Below are positions 9,984-20,754 of a stretch of 64,000 nt of DNA, one piece after another. The DNA lies in assembly GCF_003589595.1 (NCBI RefSeq), contig NW_020653726.1:18214865-18278864 (forward strand), read 5' to 3'. Position numbers and translations under genes: made by a program. How positions within the stretch are numbered: position 1 is the first letter of the stretch; each line of letters begins with the position of its first letter. The stretch comes from Hyposmocoma kahamanoa (taxonomy: Eukaryota; Arthropoda; Insecta; Lepidoptera; Cosmopterigidae). The notes beneath the pieces are model-generated. The model worked only from the letters and a program-made list of their open reading frames with translations, was not told the origin of the DNA and did not search any database.

Positions 9984-10534
9984 TCATTGAGGACTTTTTA
10001 ATTTAATAAAACAATTTTAATTTTTTAATTTCAATATCAGTGCAATGTATAAAAAGGAGGAGATTAGATTAATAAGGAGTCGGTTTAGTGTAAGTGTAAC
10101 ATTAATTTGGACGGAACCAAAAATAACTAAGAATTTGACCTACAAATTTTTCGGCATCATTTGGCGAGCCCAAGAGAAAAATCTTAATCATCTAACTTTA
10201 AGATAACAAACGTAGCCTTTCAAACTTTCTCACAACAATTTTTTTTTTACTTTGATGAAAAGTAACAAATTGTGTATTTAAATTTTTTGGGGAAGCAAAT
10301 TTTTTGTTACAAACTGATTTGCATTTCAGTTTGTAATTAAAAACAAAGGAAGTGTATTAGATTCTTAATTAGGGTGTCGGAAAATATTCTCAAAGGCTCA
10401 GCAGTTACTTCGGACCCTGTGAGAATGGCGTTAGTGTTGATTTTCGATTACCTTTTGACGGTTGAGAAGAGCCAGCGCAATCAGATTTAAATTCAAAAAT
10501 ATCTTTATATCATAGATAAGCCGTGGTAATAAAA
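9984..10534. other. No gene recognised
   Basis: AT-rich, with long T and A runs and no recurrent repeat that I can identify. Confidence 0.5.
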
Positions 10535-10795
10535 AAGGCCATGGTAGCCTAATGGTTTGACCTATTGCCTCTCAGAGGCCGTGAGTTCAAATCCGAGCTT
10601 GCTTTTCAGAGTTTTTCAGAATTTACGCGCGAAATTTACCACAAGCTTTTCGGTGAAAGAAAATATCGTGGTGAAACCTGTACGTCGAATAAGCCGACAG
10701 CGATAAGTTGGGCCAGTGTGGCCTAAACCTTCGACTGAGAGGAGAACCGTGCTCAGCAGTGGGGCGTATAAATGAACTGATGATGATGATGATTA
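10535..10795 (+). mobile_element. SINE-S: tRNA head with RTE-like tail
   Basis: A box TGGTAGCCTAATGG at about 10542 and B box GAGTTCAAATCC at 10582, then a body ending GCTCAGCAGTGGGGCG and a GAT repeat tail at 10778-10793. The GTGCTCAGCAGTGG...GATGATGAT ending is the same kind as RTE-group LINE 3' ends (compare 36150-36195 and 55545-55600), so it probably used RTE machinery. Confidence 0.7.
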
Positions 10796-11508
10796 ATTAG
10801 ACACTATTATTGGACAATGAGAAACTGTACCAGTCGTTTTGGGTGAATAGAAATGTTCACAAACATTTACAATATTCAATTTTAAGTAAAAAAAAACGGA
10901 AAGGGCTGAACGAATTTTTGTAATCAATATCGGCAAAAGCTGAATAAGTAACGTTGTGTATAAAGTTTTGGGTTTACTATAGTTTTAAGCCCTGTAAGCT
11001 TACTTATATCCCATGGGATACACTATCGTGCAGCCCCTTTTCATCAGATGAAATGTCTGATCATGATTCACTCTAAGAGTGAATATTTACGAGTAACTAT
11101 AAACACTGTAATATCCAGTTACAGTATAAAGAAAATATTACATACTTAACTCACCATTTGTAACAAGCTTGTGCTAAATTATGTGTGACTGCCTTATTAT
11201 ATCTAACTAGTAGAATGTACATTACTGATACGATAAGTCAGAAGATGAAAAAAACATGAATATTTTTTTGGAGTAGGTTTTTTTCTTGTAAAGGCTATGA
11301 AAGGGGCATAGTATATTATATATATTTTTTCATTTAAGCTGGTACTACGCTAATAAAACTACGCTTGTTAGTAATATTATTCTTCCTACATAAAATTGCT
11401 CAAAATGAATGGCCAACTCTAACCGAAGTTTATATTTATGAATGTGAAAATCTCCAATCGAAAAATAAAATAAATACCCAGTCAGTGCAACCAACTCTTC
11501 GTTATTAA
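10796..11508. other. No gene recognised
   Basis: AT-rich; the minus ORF 11345-11548 runs into SINE-C and shows no motif. Confidence 0.5.
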
Positions 11509-11724
11509 CTGCTTCTGTGTCTGAACGATTACCATGCCGGACTGCCACGCAGCGGTCCCAGGTTTGATTTCCAGGCCGGGAGTAGGTAATATTTGTATGG
11601 CCTACATTTATTTCTCTCGTGACTTTGAGTGTAATTTGTGGTCGTCTATGTGTGTGTCCATTGCACTCGCGACACAGGGTTTCCCAAGTGGGAGACTATG
11701 TTGAGTGTGTGCGTTATTATTATT
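11509..11724 (+). mobile_element. SINE-C, diverged
   Basis: Body intact (TTTCTCTCGTGACTTTGAG, GCGACACAGGGTTTCC, GTGTGTGCGTTATTATTATT) but A box is TGTCTGAACGA and B box GGTTTGATTTCC, both mutated, so it is probably unable to drive pol III transcription. Confidence 0.8.
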
Positions 11725-11739
11725 GAGTGTCAAGTGAAA

Positions 11740-12010
11740 AAACATTTAGAAAAATATCGAGCGTGCTCTGTTATTGCGCATGTTTTCTTTGACTTCACTG
11801 GACAAAGGCTTTTCGTCTCTATTCCCATTGATCACGTCTTAGGGCAATATCTGACCAGTTCCTTACAAAGGAGTCCAAATGTTCCCGCCATCTTCGATGT
11901 GGTCTACCACATCTCCGTTTTGAGTTGTTGGGCTAGCGTTCCGTGGTTATCTTGGCCCTCAACTCTCTCGGCATGCGGCAGACGTGAGCAGCCCAAAATT
12001 AATTTTCAAT
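11740..12010 (-). pseudogene. RTE-like LINE ORF2 C-terminus
   Basis: In one minus-strand frame: AHVCRMPRELRAKITTER, stop, then CGRPHRRWREHLDSF and RNWSDIALRRDQWE, stop, RRKAFVQ. The RGRPxxRWxxDLxxF...NWxxIALDRxxWxxxxxAFVQ pattern is characteristic of the end of RTE-group LINE ORF2. Two stops mark it as dead. The 131-codon plus-strand ORF 11638-12033 is its antisense shadow joined to SINE-C. Confidence 0.65.
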
Positions 12011-12334
12011 CATCTGTTGTCAGCCAATTATAGGATTTTGTACGACTAGTATTCTGTTAAAAGTTTAGAGTAATGCCTTGTCAGTGAGTGATCACTGAGC
12101 AACTATACAACTGCCATTGCAATTTTTGGCGGTATTCTGCTTTTCAATGGCGAGTCGATGGCGTAGTGTATTAATAATATGTATATATAATTTGATGATT
12201 AAATTGGTGATAAAAATTAAAATGATGAAGATAAAATTTAAAATATGCATAGTAATTTCCATATTGTTTTAGTAATGCAACTTCGATTATTATTGATTTG
12301 ATGAAGGAATGTCATTATTTACAACATAATTAAT

Positions 12335-12377
12335 GTTGTGGTCACAGATAAGTAAAACAGCACTGTAACACTCGTGG
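12335..12377 (-). repeat. 43-bp repeat, left copy
   Basis: Inverted relative to 13039-13081, with 40 of 43 positions identical by eye. Core ACGAGTGTTACAGTGCT. The two copies bracket the eEF1B-beta pseudogene and the gag fragment. Confidence 0.7.
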
Positions 12378-12507
12378 CATTCACGGCCACTTGCGTTGTA
12401 CAACGCTCAACTCTGCGAGGCCCCCCAGCATAGCTCTCGCGAACCTTTAGGGCTTACAGATAGGACAGCTGTCACCCTCAATGACTGTTTTCCTGAGTAG
12501 AAATGGA

Positions 12508-12865
12508 CTCCCCAGAGACCATCCATTTCAATGGATCTGACATGCTTTTCCATTTCTTTCATGTCTGTTTCATCATCCCAAGGTTTGACATCTAGGATAA
12601 TGGATGACTTGGCAATGAGGGCTGGTTTCTTAAACTTTTTGTCTGCATAAGGCTTAAGACATTCTTCTCAGATCCTTTCTATTTCTGCATCCTCTTCCTC
12701 ATCATCGGATCCAAAGAGATCGACATCGTCGTCGTCTTCTTCCTTTTTGACTGGGGCGGGGGTCGTTGGCTTTCCACCAGCTGTGAGAGGATTTGTGCCT
12801 GCAGGCCAAACTTTGCGCTCTGCGGGGATGTAAGACGTGATATGGTGGTTCGAACACTTGCACAT
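12508..12865 (-). pseudogene. eEF1B-beta (EF-1-beta) processed pseudogene
   Basis: Minus-strand translation gives SYIPAERKVWPAGTNPLTAG, then the acidic EEDDDDVDLFGSDDEEEDAE, ERI, a stop, then [39 protein letters not shown]. This is the central acidic region and the start of the guanine-exchange domain of the translation factor eEF1B-beta, which reloads eEF1A with GTP. It is uninterrupted by introns over about 355 bp, carries an in-frame stop after ERI (12668), and loses homology after EMDGLWG (about 12508) and upstream of SYIPAER. Intronless and broken, it is best read as a decayed retrocopy. It is joined head-to-head to a gag fragment at about 12866. Confidence 0.85.
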
Positions 12866-13039
12866 CGGCTTGATGACTATTTAACATCGAAAACGAATGT
12901 AACCTATGAAAGTCACAAGTTCTTCACAAGGAAACACCAAGATGGCGAAATTATAGATGAGTTTTTAACCGATCTGAAGAATCTTAGTCAGTCCTGCGAA
13001 TTCGGTACACTTCGTGACAGATTAATAAAGACATCCATC
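12866..13039 (+). pseudogene. Ty3-type retrotransposon gag fragment
   Basis: Plus-strand frame reads RLDDYLTSKTNVTYESHKFF, TRKHQDGEIIDEFLTDLKNL, SQSCEFGTLRDRLIKTSI. The NVTYExxxFFxRxQxxGExIDEFxTxLxxLxxxCEFG pattern is typical of the gag core of arthropod Ty3-group elements. Homology stops exactly where the 43-bp repeat begins. No zinc knuckle, protease or pol follows. Confidence 0.65.
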
Positions 13040-13081
13040 CACGAGTGTTACAGTGCTATTTTACTTAGCTATGACCACAAC
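13039..13081 (+). repeat. 43-bp repeat, right copy
   Basis: Plus-strand partner of 12335-12377. It takes over the open frame after the gag fragment, so the last 28 residues of that ORF are not gag. Confidence 0.7.
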
Positions 13082-13164
13082 AAGACCTGCAAACATTCAT
13101 TGAGACTCAAGTGCCATTGCAACTAGATATTAGTAGAATAATAAAAATATTGTTATTCTACTAA

Positions 13165-13430
13165 ACATGCTCGACACACGTTTGACCCGGACAGAACATG
13201 TTGAATCAGTTTATGAAAAAAAATCAACAAATTTGTGTACACAATTTACCGGTTAAAAAACATCTGTGACCAGAAAATTGCTAAGATGGCCTACCACGGT
13301 TATGTGTGTTCGACTCTGCAGTATGGAATTGTTGTCTGAGGTAACTCTGTTCACATAAATCGCGCTTTTATCCTACAGGAGAAGTACGTAATCGCGATGT
13401 GTGGTGCTTCCTTCCTTATATATATTCGAG
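13165..13430 (+). pseudogene. LINE ORF2 fragment, thumb/C-terminal region
   Basis: LDTRLTRTEHVESVYEKK in one frame, then NKFVYTIYRLKNICDQKIAK, MAYHGYVCSTLQYGIVV, stop, GNSVHINRAFILQEKYVIAM in another. This matches the ...AYxxYVxSxLxYGIxLWGNSVxINRxFxxQKxxIRxIC stretch downstream of RT in CR1/jockey-type LINEs; the W is a TGA stop and there is one frameshift. Confidence 0.65.
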
Positions 13431-13671
13431 ATGTGTATTTTTGTCAAAAAACATAGTTATTTATTTATTTCAAAAAATGTTAATTTTTTAACCCGATATC
13501 CCTATCGTTTGGCTCGAATTATACACACTACTACATGTTTTCAAATGAATTGCTATAACATGTGCGTAAAATTATATAATGTATGACTATATAAAAATGT
13601 TACCTATGTCTAGATTTAAGAAAATACTATATGAATTGCATGTGACAAATTGTTTTAATAATGTAAATGAG

Positions 13672-14147
13672 TTTTTAACCGAATTGAAAAAAAGGAGGAG
13701 GCTCTCAATTACTACTACTAATAACTGCCTCCGTGGCCGAACGGTTACCATGCCGGACTGCCACGCAGAGGTCCCAGGTTCGATTCCCGGGCCGGGAGAA
13801 GTATTTGTATGGCCTGCATGTATTTCTCTCGTGAGTTTGGGTGTAATTTGTGGTTGTCTATGTGTGTGTCCATGGCACCCGCGACACAGGGTTTCCCTAG
13901 TGCGGGGCTATGTCGAGTGTGTGCGTTATTATTATATTATTATTATTATAATTCGACTGTGTGTTTTTTGTATGTTACGCGATAATTCCGGTTAATTTGT
14001 GAACCAATTTTGATGATTCTTTTTTTGTTGGAAAGAGGTTACCTCATTAGTGGTCCCGCTTAATTTTGAAGAAAATATTCCACCTCTGAGGGTGGCAAAC
14101 TAGGGGATGAATGACTTTTGAGGTCGGTATTTTAGTATTGAGATCAT
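13672..14147 (+). mobile_element. Rep-B short form split by SINE-C
   Basis: Left end TTTTTAACCGAATTGAAAAA to CTCTCAATT (13710), resuming at 13951 with ATTCGACTGTGTG and ending ACTTTTGAGGTCGG at about 14116-14129. AATT at the break is a possible short target duplication of the SINE. Confidence 0.8.
13711..13950 (+). mobile_element. SINE-C, intact boxes, in Rep-B
   Basis: A box TGGCCGAACGG and B box GGTTCGATTCC unaltered; tail is TTATTATTATATTATTATTA. Close in sequence to the copies at 5524 and 50781, so probably young. Confidence 0.85.
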
Positions 14148-14334
14148 CATAGTGCTACTACTAGATAGTGCCCATCAGATCATTGCAATTTAAGACGTCA
14201 TTTGATATCATAAAAAAATATATATGTACGTTATTCGTATAACAACAAAATGGCGGAATGGATGGAATAAATGGTTTAAATGGAATGTTATATATATAAA
14301 AAAAATTATATAATATTTTCACGTCACGTTCAGG
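14148..14334 (+). repeat. Composite segment shared with 52.5 kb
   Basis: ATCATCATAGTGCTACTACT, a Rep-A-like piece (GATAGTGCCCATCAGATC, GTCATTTGATATCATAAAAA), then TATTCGTATAACAACAAAAT and GGCGGAATGGATGGAATAAA. The same order occurs inverted at 52505-52655, again next to a short Rep-B. Confidence 0.7.
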
Positions 14335-14592
14335 TCACGCATGATGACATATTTTTATAAATAGCACCTAAATTTTATAATGAGCAGTTATTTTAATGGT
14401 TGATTTTGCTGTGCTGCAATTGAAGGCGTTTTTCTCTTAATATACTTTAAGCAGTGAGCACCAATTTCTATTATCTCCTGAATTAAGTCCCGTATATTGG
14501 CTAACCAGGAGATAAATCCGGTTTCAATAAAATTTGGCAAATAAATGTAGTTCCACGAACTTTTGAGGTCGGTTTATTTAGTACTCTGTACT
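14335..14592 (+). mobile_element. Rep-B long-form 3' half
   Basis: TTTATAAATAGCACCTAAAT through CAATTGAAGGCGTTTTTC to ACTTTTGAGGTCGGTTTATT and AGTACTCTGTACTG. It lacks a left end, which belongs to a second Rep-B than the one upstream. Confidence 0.7.
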
Positions 14593-15319
14593 GAAATTAA
14601 TTCTCAATTAAATATCTAATGAATTCCAATAAAACATTCGAATACGAGATTTTCGACGAAAAAACCCGTAAACTATTTAAAACAAATTAAGCAACATTTC
14701 GACAATCCAAAAGCCACCCGCAGACCGAAAAAAGCAATTTAGCAAATTAAAAAAAGGGATAATTGAAAAATCTAACTAAACACAGCCGACGCTTAAGTCA
14801 ATTCTTCTTATTTAATCAACTGAGAGCACTTGGAGGGAGATAGGTGGAAATTTTACAAGTATCCTAATAAAAGTTGCAAGAGTTCCCGATCCGTTGAAGT
14901 TGGAAGCGGCCGAAATATTCAACAAATTCAATACATATACCTATCTGTTCTAGCTGCTCTCCTTGATCTACGACTTGAGTTATAGAGGCGTATGGAAGCA
15001 GACTTTTGCCACGGAAATTTAGCATCTATAAACTATGACATCTGAGTCTGTAGCCCAGTTGTTAACACTAGATGATCCAGATTTCCATGCCCGAAAAGAA
15101 TTTCAAGCTCATTTAGGGTTAGTCCTCGGGATATTCGGTTACCTATTTTGAAATCAGATATAATTGGTATAAGTCGATGTACAAAACTGTGTTTCTAAAG
15201 TCGTAGAAACATCATGACCTTGATTTCGTGCGCCTGGTGGTAAGCGGCCTTTTTACCCATATCTTTCGTGCACAGGAACCACAGAACAGCCAGTGTACAG
15301 GGTTGTCACAGACCGTTGT
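14593..15319. other. No gene recognised
   Basis: Mostly single-copy sequence with moderate complexity (14780-15130). A 20-bp Rep-A scrap (GCGCCTGGTGGTAAGCGGCC) lies at 15229. No coding signal. Confidence 0.5.
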
Positions 15320-15540
15320 CACAGTATTAGCAGTAAAGTTCCTTGTTTTGAAAGGCAAGGGTGCCAGTGACATTACAGGCACATAGGACTTGTCTCAGGA
15401 CGACAGGCGTAGTGGCATAGCCCTCAGATCTTTGCAATTTAAAGCTCTGAGTGGCTCTGCAACGTTTATGGACAGGCGTGTAGCTTACCATCAGGTGCAC
15501 GACTTGCTCGTCCCGTCACTTGATATTATTAAAAAAACTG
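15320..15540 (+). mobile_element. Rep-A copy
   Basis: Starts TATTAGCAGTAAAGTTCC, lacks the block from TTCGTCC to GTTCCGG, and ends CACTTGATATTATTAAAAAA, showing the A-rich 3' tail. Confidence 0.8.
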
Positions 15541-15654
15541 ACTTCATTCAGTTGTCAAGAGGCTAGTGCCTCGGGTTCACGTACACTACCTTCCCTATTT
15601 TCCAGATAAGTACTGGAGCTGTAGGCATGCTCGCTACCCTTTGCGCATTGCACA

Positions 15655-15985
15655 ACTAGCGTTTGCTTTACCCGTAACAGTTGTAGTGTCACTTAGAGCT
15701 TTAATCGCTAAGATCTGAGATCTTTGAGTTTGAATGCTGTGTTCCAGATTGACGGTTGGAACAGCCAACACAATTCTTTTAAGCAACTGCTATAGCGCCT
15801 GTTACCTTAAGACAGAGAGTTGACTAGGTCCATGCACCTATAGTTTCACTAGTACCCTTAAAAATCGGAAGGCACTAATGCTTACATTATTTCTTGGCAG
15901 CATAAATAGGTATACTTCCCATAAATAGGTGGTTATACTTTCCTGGATTCATTCTTTCATAAGCAGCTCCACTGCTACTGAATCT
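15655..15985 (-). mobile_element. Rep-A copy, diverged
   Basis: Reverse form with GTAACAGTTGTAGTGTCAC, GCACCTATAGTTTCACTAG and TAAGCAGCTCCACTGCTACT. About 60 bp of unrelated sequence interrupts it near 15730-15790. Confidence 0.7.
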
Positions 15986-16741
15986 CCTCTTCTGAAATCA
16001 GAGCTCTGATTGTCAAATTTATAAATTTTACTTTCGTAGCTGAAGAAATTTCTCATTACAGGTTCGCACGGCTTCAAAACAAATTTCATCTGACAAGATC
16101 AATCTAAGTCGATTATACATTTCAAATAAGAAGAGTATCGAAATAAATCAAAGGACATAAAAATTATCTGTAAGCGTGTAAAAAAAATATTTTAAATTCG
16201 CAACACATAGATGTATTATCGCGATGGAATCGAATGTATCGAGTGCTCGATTCTGTGGGCTTGTTTGCGAAGCGCTCGTGCCGCGCTGCGCGAGGCGTGC
16301 GACCGACATGCCCTCGATTTAGAGGCCATGGCGCGGACTGAGGGACTTTAACAACCATTATACAAAAGTTTTGTAAACTACGTATGTATAAGTTTAGAAG
16401 AACATTTTCTCAAACATGCTCGGAAATGTTTATATTATTCTCAAGAAACGAACACGGAAAATTTGCCATTTATGGCCCGTGAAACTTCTTCCCGGTCATG
16501 GCCTACAACGTAAGTATGAAAATCCATTACTATCCTCTGCTCCAAGCTTTTAAATCTCTCTTCGAACAATCGATTAACAATGAACTGTCTAAACAGGTGA
16601 AAGAAAAACTCATACAGCCAACTGCGCAGTGTTGTTAATTGCGGAAATTAATAATAGTTAACGTACCGCTTGCTTCTTTTAAAAAAAAGGCGGTAAAATA
16701 CTATTTTCGTTTAGCAATTGTCCTAACATATCAAATATTAC
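15986..16741. other. No gene recognised
   Basis: Contains a short GC-rich patch at 16255-16345 (CGTGCCGCGCTGCGCGAGGC). The 64-codon minus ORF across it has no motif. Confidence 0.5.
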
Positions 16742-17196
16742 TTTTTAACCGACTTCAAAAAAGGAGGAGGTTCTCAATTTGTCTGTATGTTATTTTTTTT
16801 TCTTTTTTTGTATGTATGTTACGCGATAACTCCGGTATTTGTGGACCGATTTTCATTATTCTTTTTTTGTTGGAAAGGGGGTACTTCCATAATGGTCCCA
16901 TTGCATTTTGAAGAAAATCACCCACTTCCAATGGTGGCTGTTCACGCATGAAGATTCATTTTTATAAATAGCGCCTAACTTTAATTTAGGAGCAATCACT
17001 TTAATGGTTGATTTTGCTATTTCTCCAATTCAAGGCGTTTTTCTCTCAATATACATTGAGTAATGAAAACCGATTATTATTATCTCCAGTGTCAAGTCCT
17101 GTATAGTGGCGAACTAGGGATATTTCAATAAAACTTAGTAAATAGACGTAATTCCACGTACTTTTGAGGTCGGTTTTTTTAGTACTCTGTACTGAG
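16742..17196 (+). mobile_element. Rep-B, full long form (reference copy)
   Basis: About 455 bp. TIR AACCGACTTCAAAA at 16747-16760 pairs with TTTTGAGGTCGGTT at 17162-17175 (13 of 14). Beyond the right TIR lies AGTACTCTGTACTGAG, itself a small palindrome, found after every complete right end. No coding capacity, so non-autonomous. Target duplication not resolved. Confidence 0.85.
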
Positions 17197-17477
17197 ATTA
17201 TTATTCTATTATACATCTTCCTCTCTTTAATCTTTTATTATTTCCTCACATTGTATGAGAAAAGCACTATACATGCCTCAGCGGGAACGGGGATTGCTTG
17301 ACTCTTATTACTTAATACAAGGCCTCGCAGGCACCTGGCCTTGTAACTCATACTCGTCCGGCAAACCCTTACTTTCCGGCCTCTGCAATAAGGGTGCGTT
17401 GCTAGAGATAAAAGCCGTTCTAAAACAAAGACCAGTAATAAACACGTAAAGACAATCGTAAGATCTTCTCTCTCTCT
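17197..17477. other. No gene recognised
   Basis: Includes a GC-richer piece (17275-17400) with a 64-codon plus ORF (17255-17449) lacking a motif I recognise. Confidence 0.4.
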
Positions 17478-17620
17478 TCTTATAAGTCAGTTGGTTAAGA
17501 GCGTTGGCCCCGGCAAGGCAATAGCCACTGATTCAAGTTCCGTCAGACCGAAGGAAATTTTCTTCGTGTTTGATCTTTTGCATCAATAATAATAACAAAT
17601 GAGTGGAGTAGTTTCATAAA
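17478..17620 (+). mobile_element. SINE-K fragment, tRNA-like part
   Basis: TCAGTTGGTTAAGAGCG (A box region), TGATTCAAGTTCCG (B box region), GACCGAAGGAAATTTTCTTC and the AATGAGTGGAGTAGTTTCAT tail. Confidence 0.6.
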
Positions 17621-17799
17621 AAAAATATTTGAAAATCATGGTGGTAAAACAGTAAAACATCGTGACGTTCAATAAATAAACATTTACAGTTCTTCTTATT
17701 GTAACAATGGCATTACATTATTATAGTAAAGTAAGTAGTAAGATTTACGTTTTTAAAGCTTAATGTATGTTTGCACGTGCAGTCTGTGGGTCGACTATA

Positions 17800-18000
17800 C
17801 GCGGAGGACTTAATAGAATGGCCTGCGCTTGCAATACAACGTCGAGTTCCGGGAGTTTTTGGGGCTGCCGCGCTTTTGCAGCATCTCGGGTATGTTCGCG
17901 GAGGCGCACACAGACGGATTTGCAGTCATTATGCGCAAGACTGCGCGACAATTCCAACTGCATCCTGAGCGCGTTGTCCGGACGCTGCGACGTACAATAA
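17800..18000 (+). pseudogene. LINE ORF2 C-terminal fragment, frameshifted
   Basis: Frame from 17829: QYNVEFREFLGLPRFCSISG, MFAEAHTDGFAVIMRK; after a frameshift near 17930 another frame continues CARLRDNSNCILSALSGRCD. The LxGLPRxCSxSxMF...FxAxMRKxCAxLxRRVRxSxNSxLxAL pattern is a common LINE C-terminal domain in moths as I recall it. GC content is above the surroundings. Confidence 0.55.
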
Positions 18001-18097
18001 CAACGTACTTATTATATTATATACTAATTATACTTTCTTCCGAAAGAAACCATACACTATTTCTATTATAAAAACACAAATAAATAAATTATTATAT

Positions 18098-18477
18098 TAA
18101 ATTCAAATTCAAAATAATCTTTATTTCATAGGTAAGCATTATTACACTTGAAATCGTCACAATGGTTAAACTCTACCGCTCATTCGTAAGGCAGATTCCC
18201 CTGAGAAGAATGAGCAAGAAACTCTAGGGGTTGCTCTTTGTAAAGAACATTTGTACACATTCAACATTTACAATATTTTTTTATTTTATTTGAAACATCA
18301 GAGATCGAGACTACCTCCATGAGCTAAACGGGTTACTACCACGGACTTTTGTCATCCAAGTACGCAGAAGTTGTATAATAACCTTTAGTATAAAGTTTGT
18401 GTTTCACTATAGTTTTAAACCTCGTGAAAGGCAAATTTTGTATATCAACCGGAATCTTGTTATAGAAGCGTATACAA
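18098..18477 (-). mobile_element. LINE-D 3' end, tail ATTCAA repeats
   Basis: Minus strand runs from decayed coding sequence (TATACGCTTCTATAACAAGA) through the conserved 3'UTR (TTCTCAGGGGAATCTGCC) to TATGAAATAAAGATTATTTT and a TTTGAA-type tail at 18098-18112. Poly(A) signal AATAAA lies 10 bp before the tail. A different LINE is joined at its 5' side. Confidence 0.75.
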
Positions 18478-19715
18478 TAATAATAATAATAATAATAATA
18501 AAGTTCTTTATTGACAGGTACGGCACACCCATATAAAAGTCATACGACAAAAATATAAATAGTATTAAAAATTATATAAATTAGAATTAAAATTAAAAAT
18601 TAAAAATAAAAATAAAAAATAAAAATTATTTAAAAATTAAAAATAATAAATTTTAAAAATTAAAAATTATAAAAATTAAAAATATGTCAAACATAGTATA
18701 GCACCTATAGAATTTATAGGGCAGTCACTTTTTATTTTCGTTACGATGCACGGAGGTCCAGTATTTGTAGAAACCGTTGTCCATGTGCTCCGAGAGAGTA
18801 CGAAGGATCCCGTTGTCAGACGCGCGGAGGCGGCCCCAAAAACATGCAACACGCGACCTTATAATGGCGAAAAAATCTGGATATACATAGCCCGTTAAAT
18901 GATTTGTTGACTTTGTGAAGACGACTATCAAGAAAAGCTAGTTTATTTCTATTCCTGGTATTAATATTATGTCTGTCACTATTTTTCATAAAGAAATTAC
19001 TATTCCTTTTAACATAAATTACATTTTCATAAATGTACTGTGAGGCTAGCGTAAGAATGTTAATTTCCTAAAACTTATCTCTCAAAGATACTTTGGGGCC
19101 CAGATTGTAAATTGCCCTAACAGCACGTTTTTGCAGGACACAGATTCTATTGATATCGGCGGCATTACCCCAAAGCAAAATGCCGTATGTCATTAGACTG
19201 TGAAAGTAGCTGAAGTAAACCAATCTAGCGGTTTCGACGTCTGAAAATTTCCTTATTTTTTTAATCGCGTACACTGTAGAGCCGAGCCGTTTTGATAACT
19301 TACTTATATGGGAACCCCATTGCAATTTAGCATCTAACGTTATACCTAGAAATACAACTGTATCCACAAGATTCAATTTTTCGTTTCTAACTACAATGTT
19401 TGTAACCGTCTCTCTAACATTGGGTAATGTAAATTTCACACAATTTGTTTTTTTCTCATTAAGAAGTAGGTTATTAACAGCAAACCAATCAACTACTTTA
19501 GATATACATTGTTCACATCGTCGTAGGAACATTGGTGCCTTTTAACTTTAAATAATAAGGAAGTATCATCAGCAAACAATACTATCTCATTTTTTATACC
19601 CTCCATGAGGCTAGGTAAGTCATTAATATAAACTAAAAACAAAAATGGGCCTAGAATTGAACCTTGAGGGACACCCATGCTAATTGCAGATCCTGATGAT
19701 CTCGTTATTACGTAT
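18478..19715 (-). pseudogene. CR1/jockey-like LINE, 5'-truncated ORF2 and 3'UTR
   Basis: Longest LINE fragment. Minus strand: [30 protein letters not shown], then [13 protein letters not shown] (RT catalytic FADD), a frameshift near 19530, then [68 protein letters not shown]. Downstream the frame decays but NKNKLAFLDSRLHKVNKSFN is readable near 18900-18950. An AT-rich 3'UTR (18560-18690) ends in CAATAAAGAAC and a TTATTATTA tail at 18478-18500. The endonuclease and the RT fingers are missing. Confidence 0.85.
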
Positions 19716-20754
19716 TATTTCTTTTACCCATGGGAAACGCGCGTCATGTCGAGATACAGGACTTTTCCTAGTTCGACTGTAGTGGTTCCATCTATTTGAT
19801 GAGTACATCATAATATATTATACACTATAAGAGTGTATTAAAGGTGTACTAAAGTCTCGACCAGATGATGATGTAGAAAAATATTCGATAAAAAATTTAT
19901 CGATATTCTGTTTTCATTTTGAATATACAATACATAATATTAAATTCCTTCCTTCGCATTGTATAGGAAAAAAAATTAAAGGGGAATAAAAATTAATAAT
20001 TGCAACTACGAAACTAATTACGGGCTATAATATAATAACTGCATAATATCACAGTGTAGACGTTTGTAGCCCCTAAATTGTGTCCTGTGAACTCCTATGT
20101 ACGCCCCTGTACCATTGCTTCGATTCACGCGGTACACAATACTGATGTGGTGTGTTTGCGTCTGTTTATTTGGATTTTTAGCGGAATATCCTAATATTTC
20201 TAGCGTTGACATAAACATGGTTCTACGTTTAGACGTGTCGTTGATATATCGCGTTCGAATAAATAGAAAATGTTCACTGGAAAGTAACTTTAATTTAGTT
20301 ATACGTTAGGTCTATTGTCTACGAAAGCATAGTGCTGAAGAGTTGTTTAACAAGTTATAGTATTTTTTATTTTGACATGTCCACATGGATGTGTCAAGAT
20401 AACGATGTAGTATTGATTGCTGAAACCTATCTCTTTTTTGTTATTTTGTTGATTATGAGCCTAGTAAGTATTAATTCGTGGGCTTCTTGAGACCACAAGC
20501 TACACAGACTGCACTGGTGGCAGATGATGGTGTCGTTCTTGACGTTCCCGATGCTTGGTACATGACTTTTTGAACAGATAACTTGTAAGTCCTTATGATA
20601 TTGCAAAAGCTTGTCAAACAACGTTTGACTCCGTATTATCAAATGGAATTTCTAAAATTTAAATATTAAAAATATGTTTATTCCATTATAAGTTGATATA
20701 AATACAAGTAAAACAAACTTAAAGGAAGCTTTTGTAACATTAAAAAAAGGAACC
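19716..20754. other. No gene recognised
   Basis: No recurrent repeat found. The minus ORF 20427-20642 (71 codons; includes NDTIICHQCSLCSLWSQ) has a cysteine pattern but no family I can name; possible transposon or exon remnant. Confidence 0.35.

Noticed and set aside
11638..12033. 131-codon plus-strand ORF, longest but one on that strand
   Set aside because: It fuses SINE-C to the antisense of an RTE-like ORF2 relic whose real signal is on the minus strand.
12842..13126. Whole 94-codon ORF as gag
   Set aside because: Only residues 9-66 match; the start is pseudogene antisense and the end is the 43-bp repeat.
16742..17196. Rep-B as a Helitron
   Set aside because: A small palindrome lies near the 3' end, but there is no CTRR terminus at a fixed place and the ends are inverted repeats instead.
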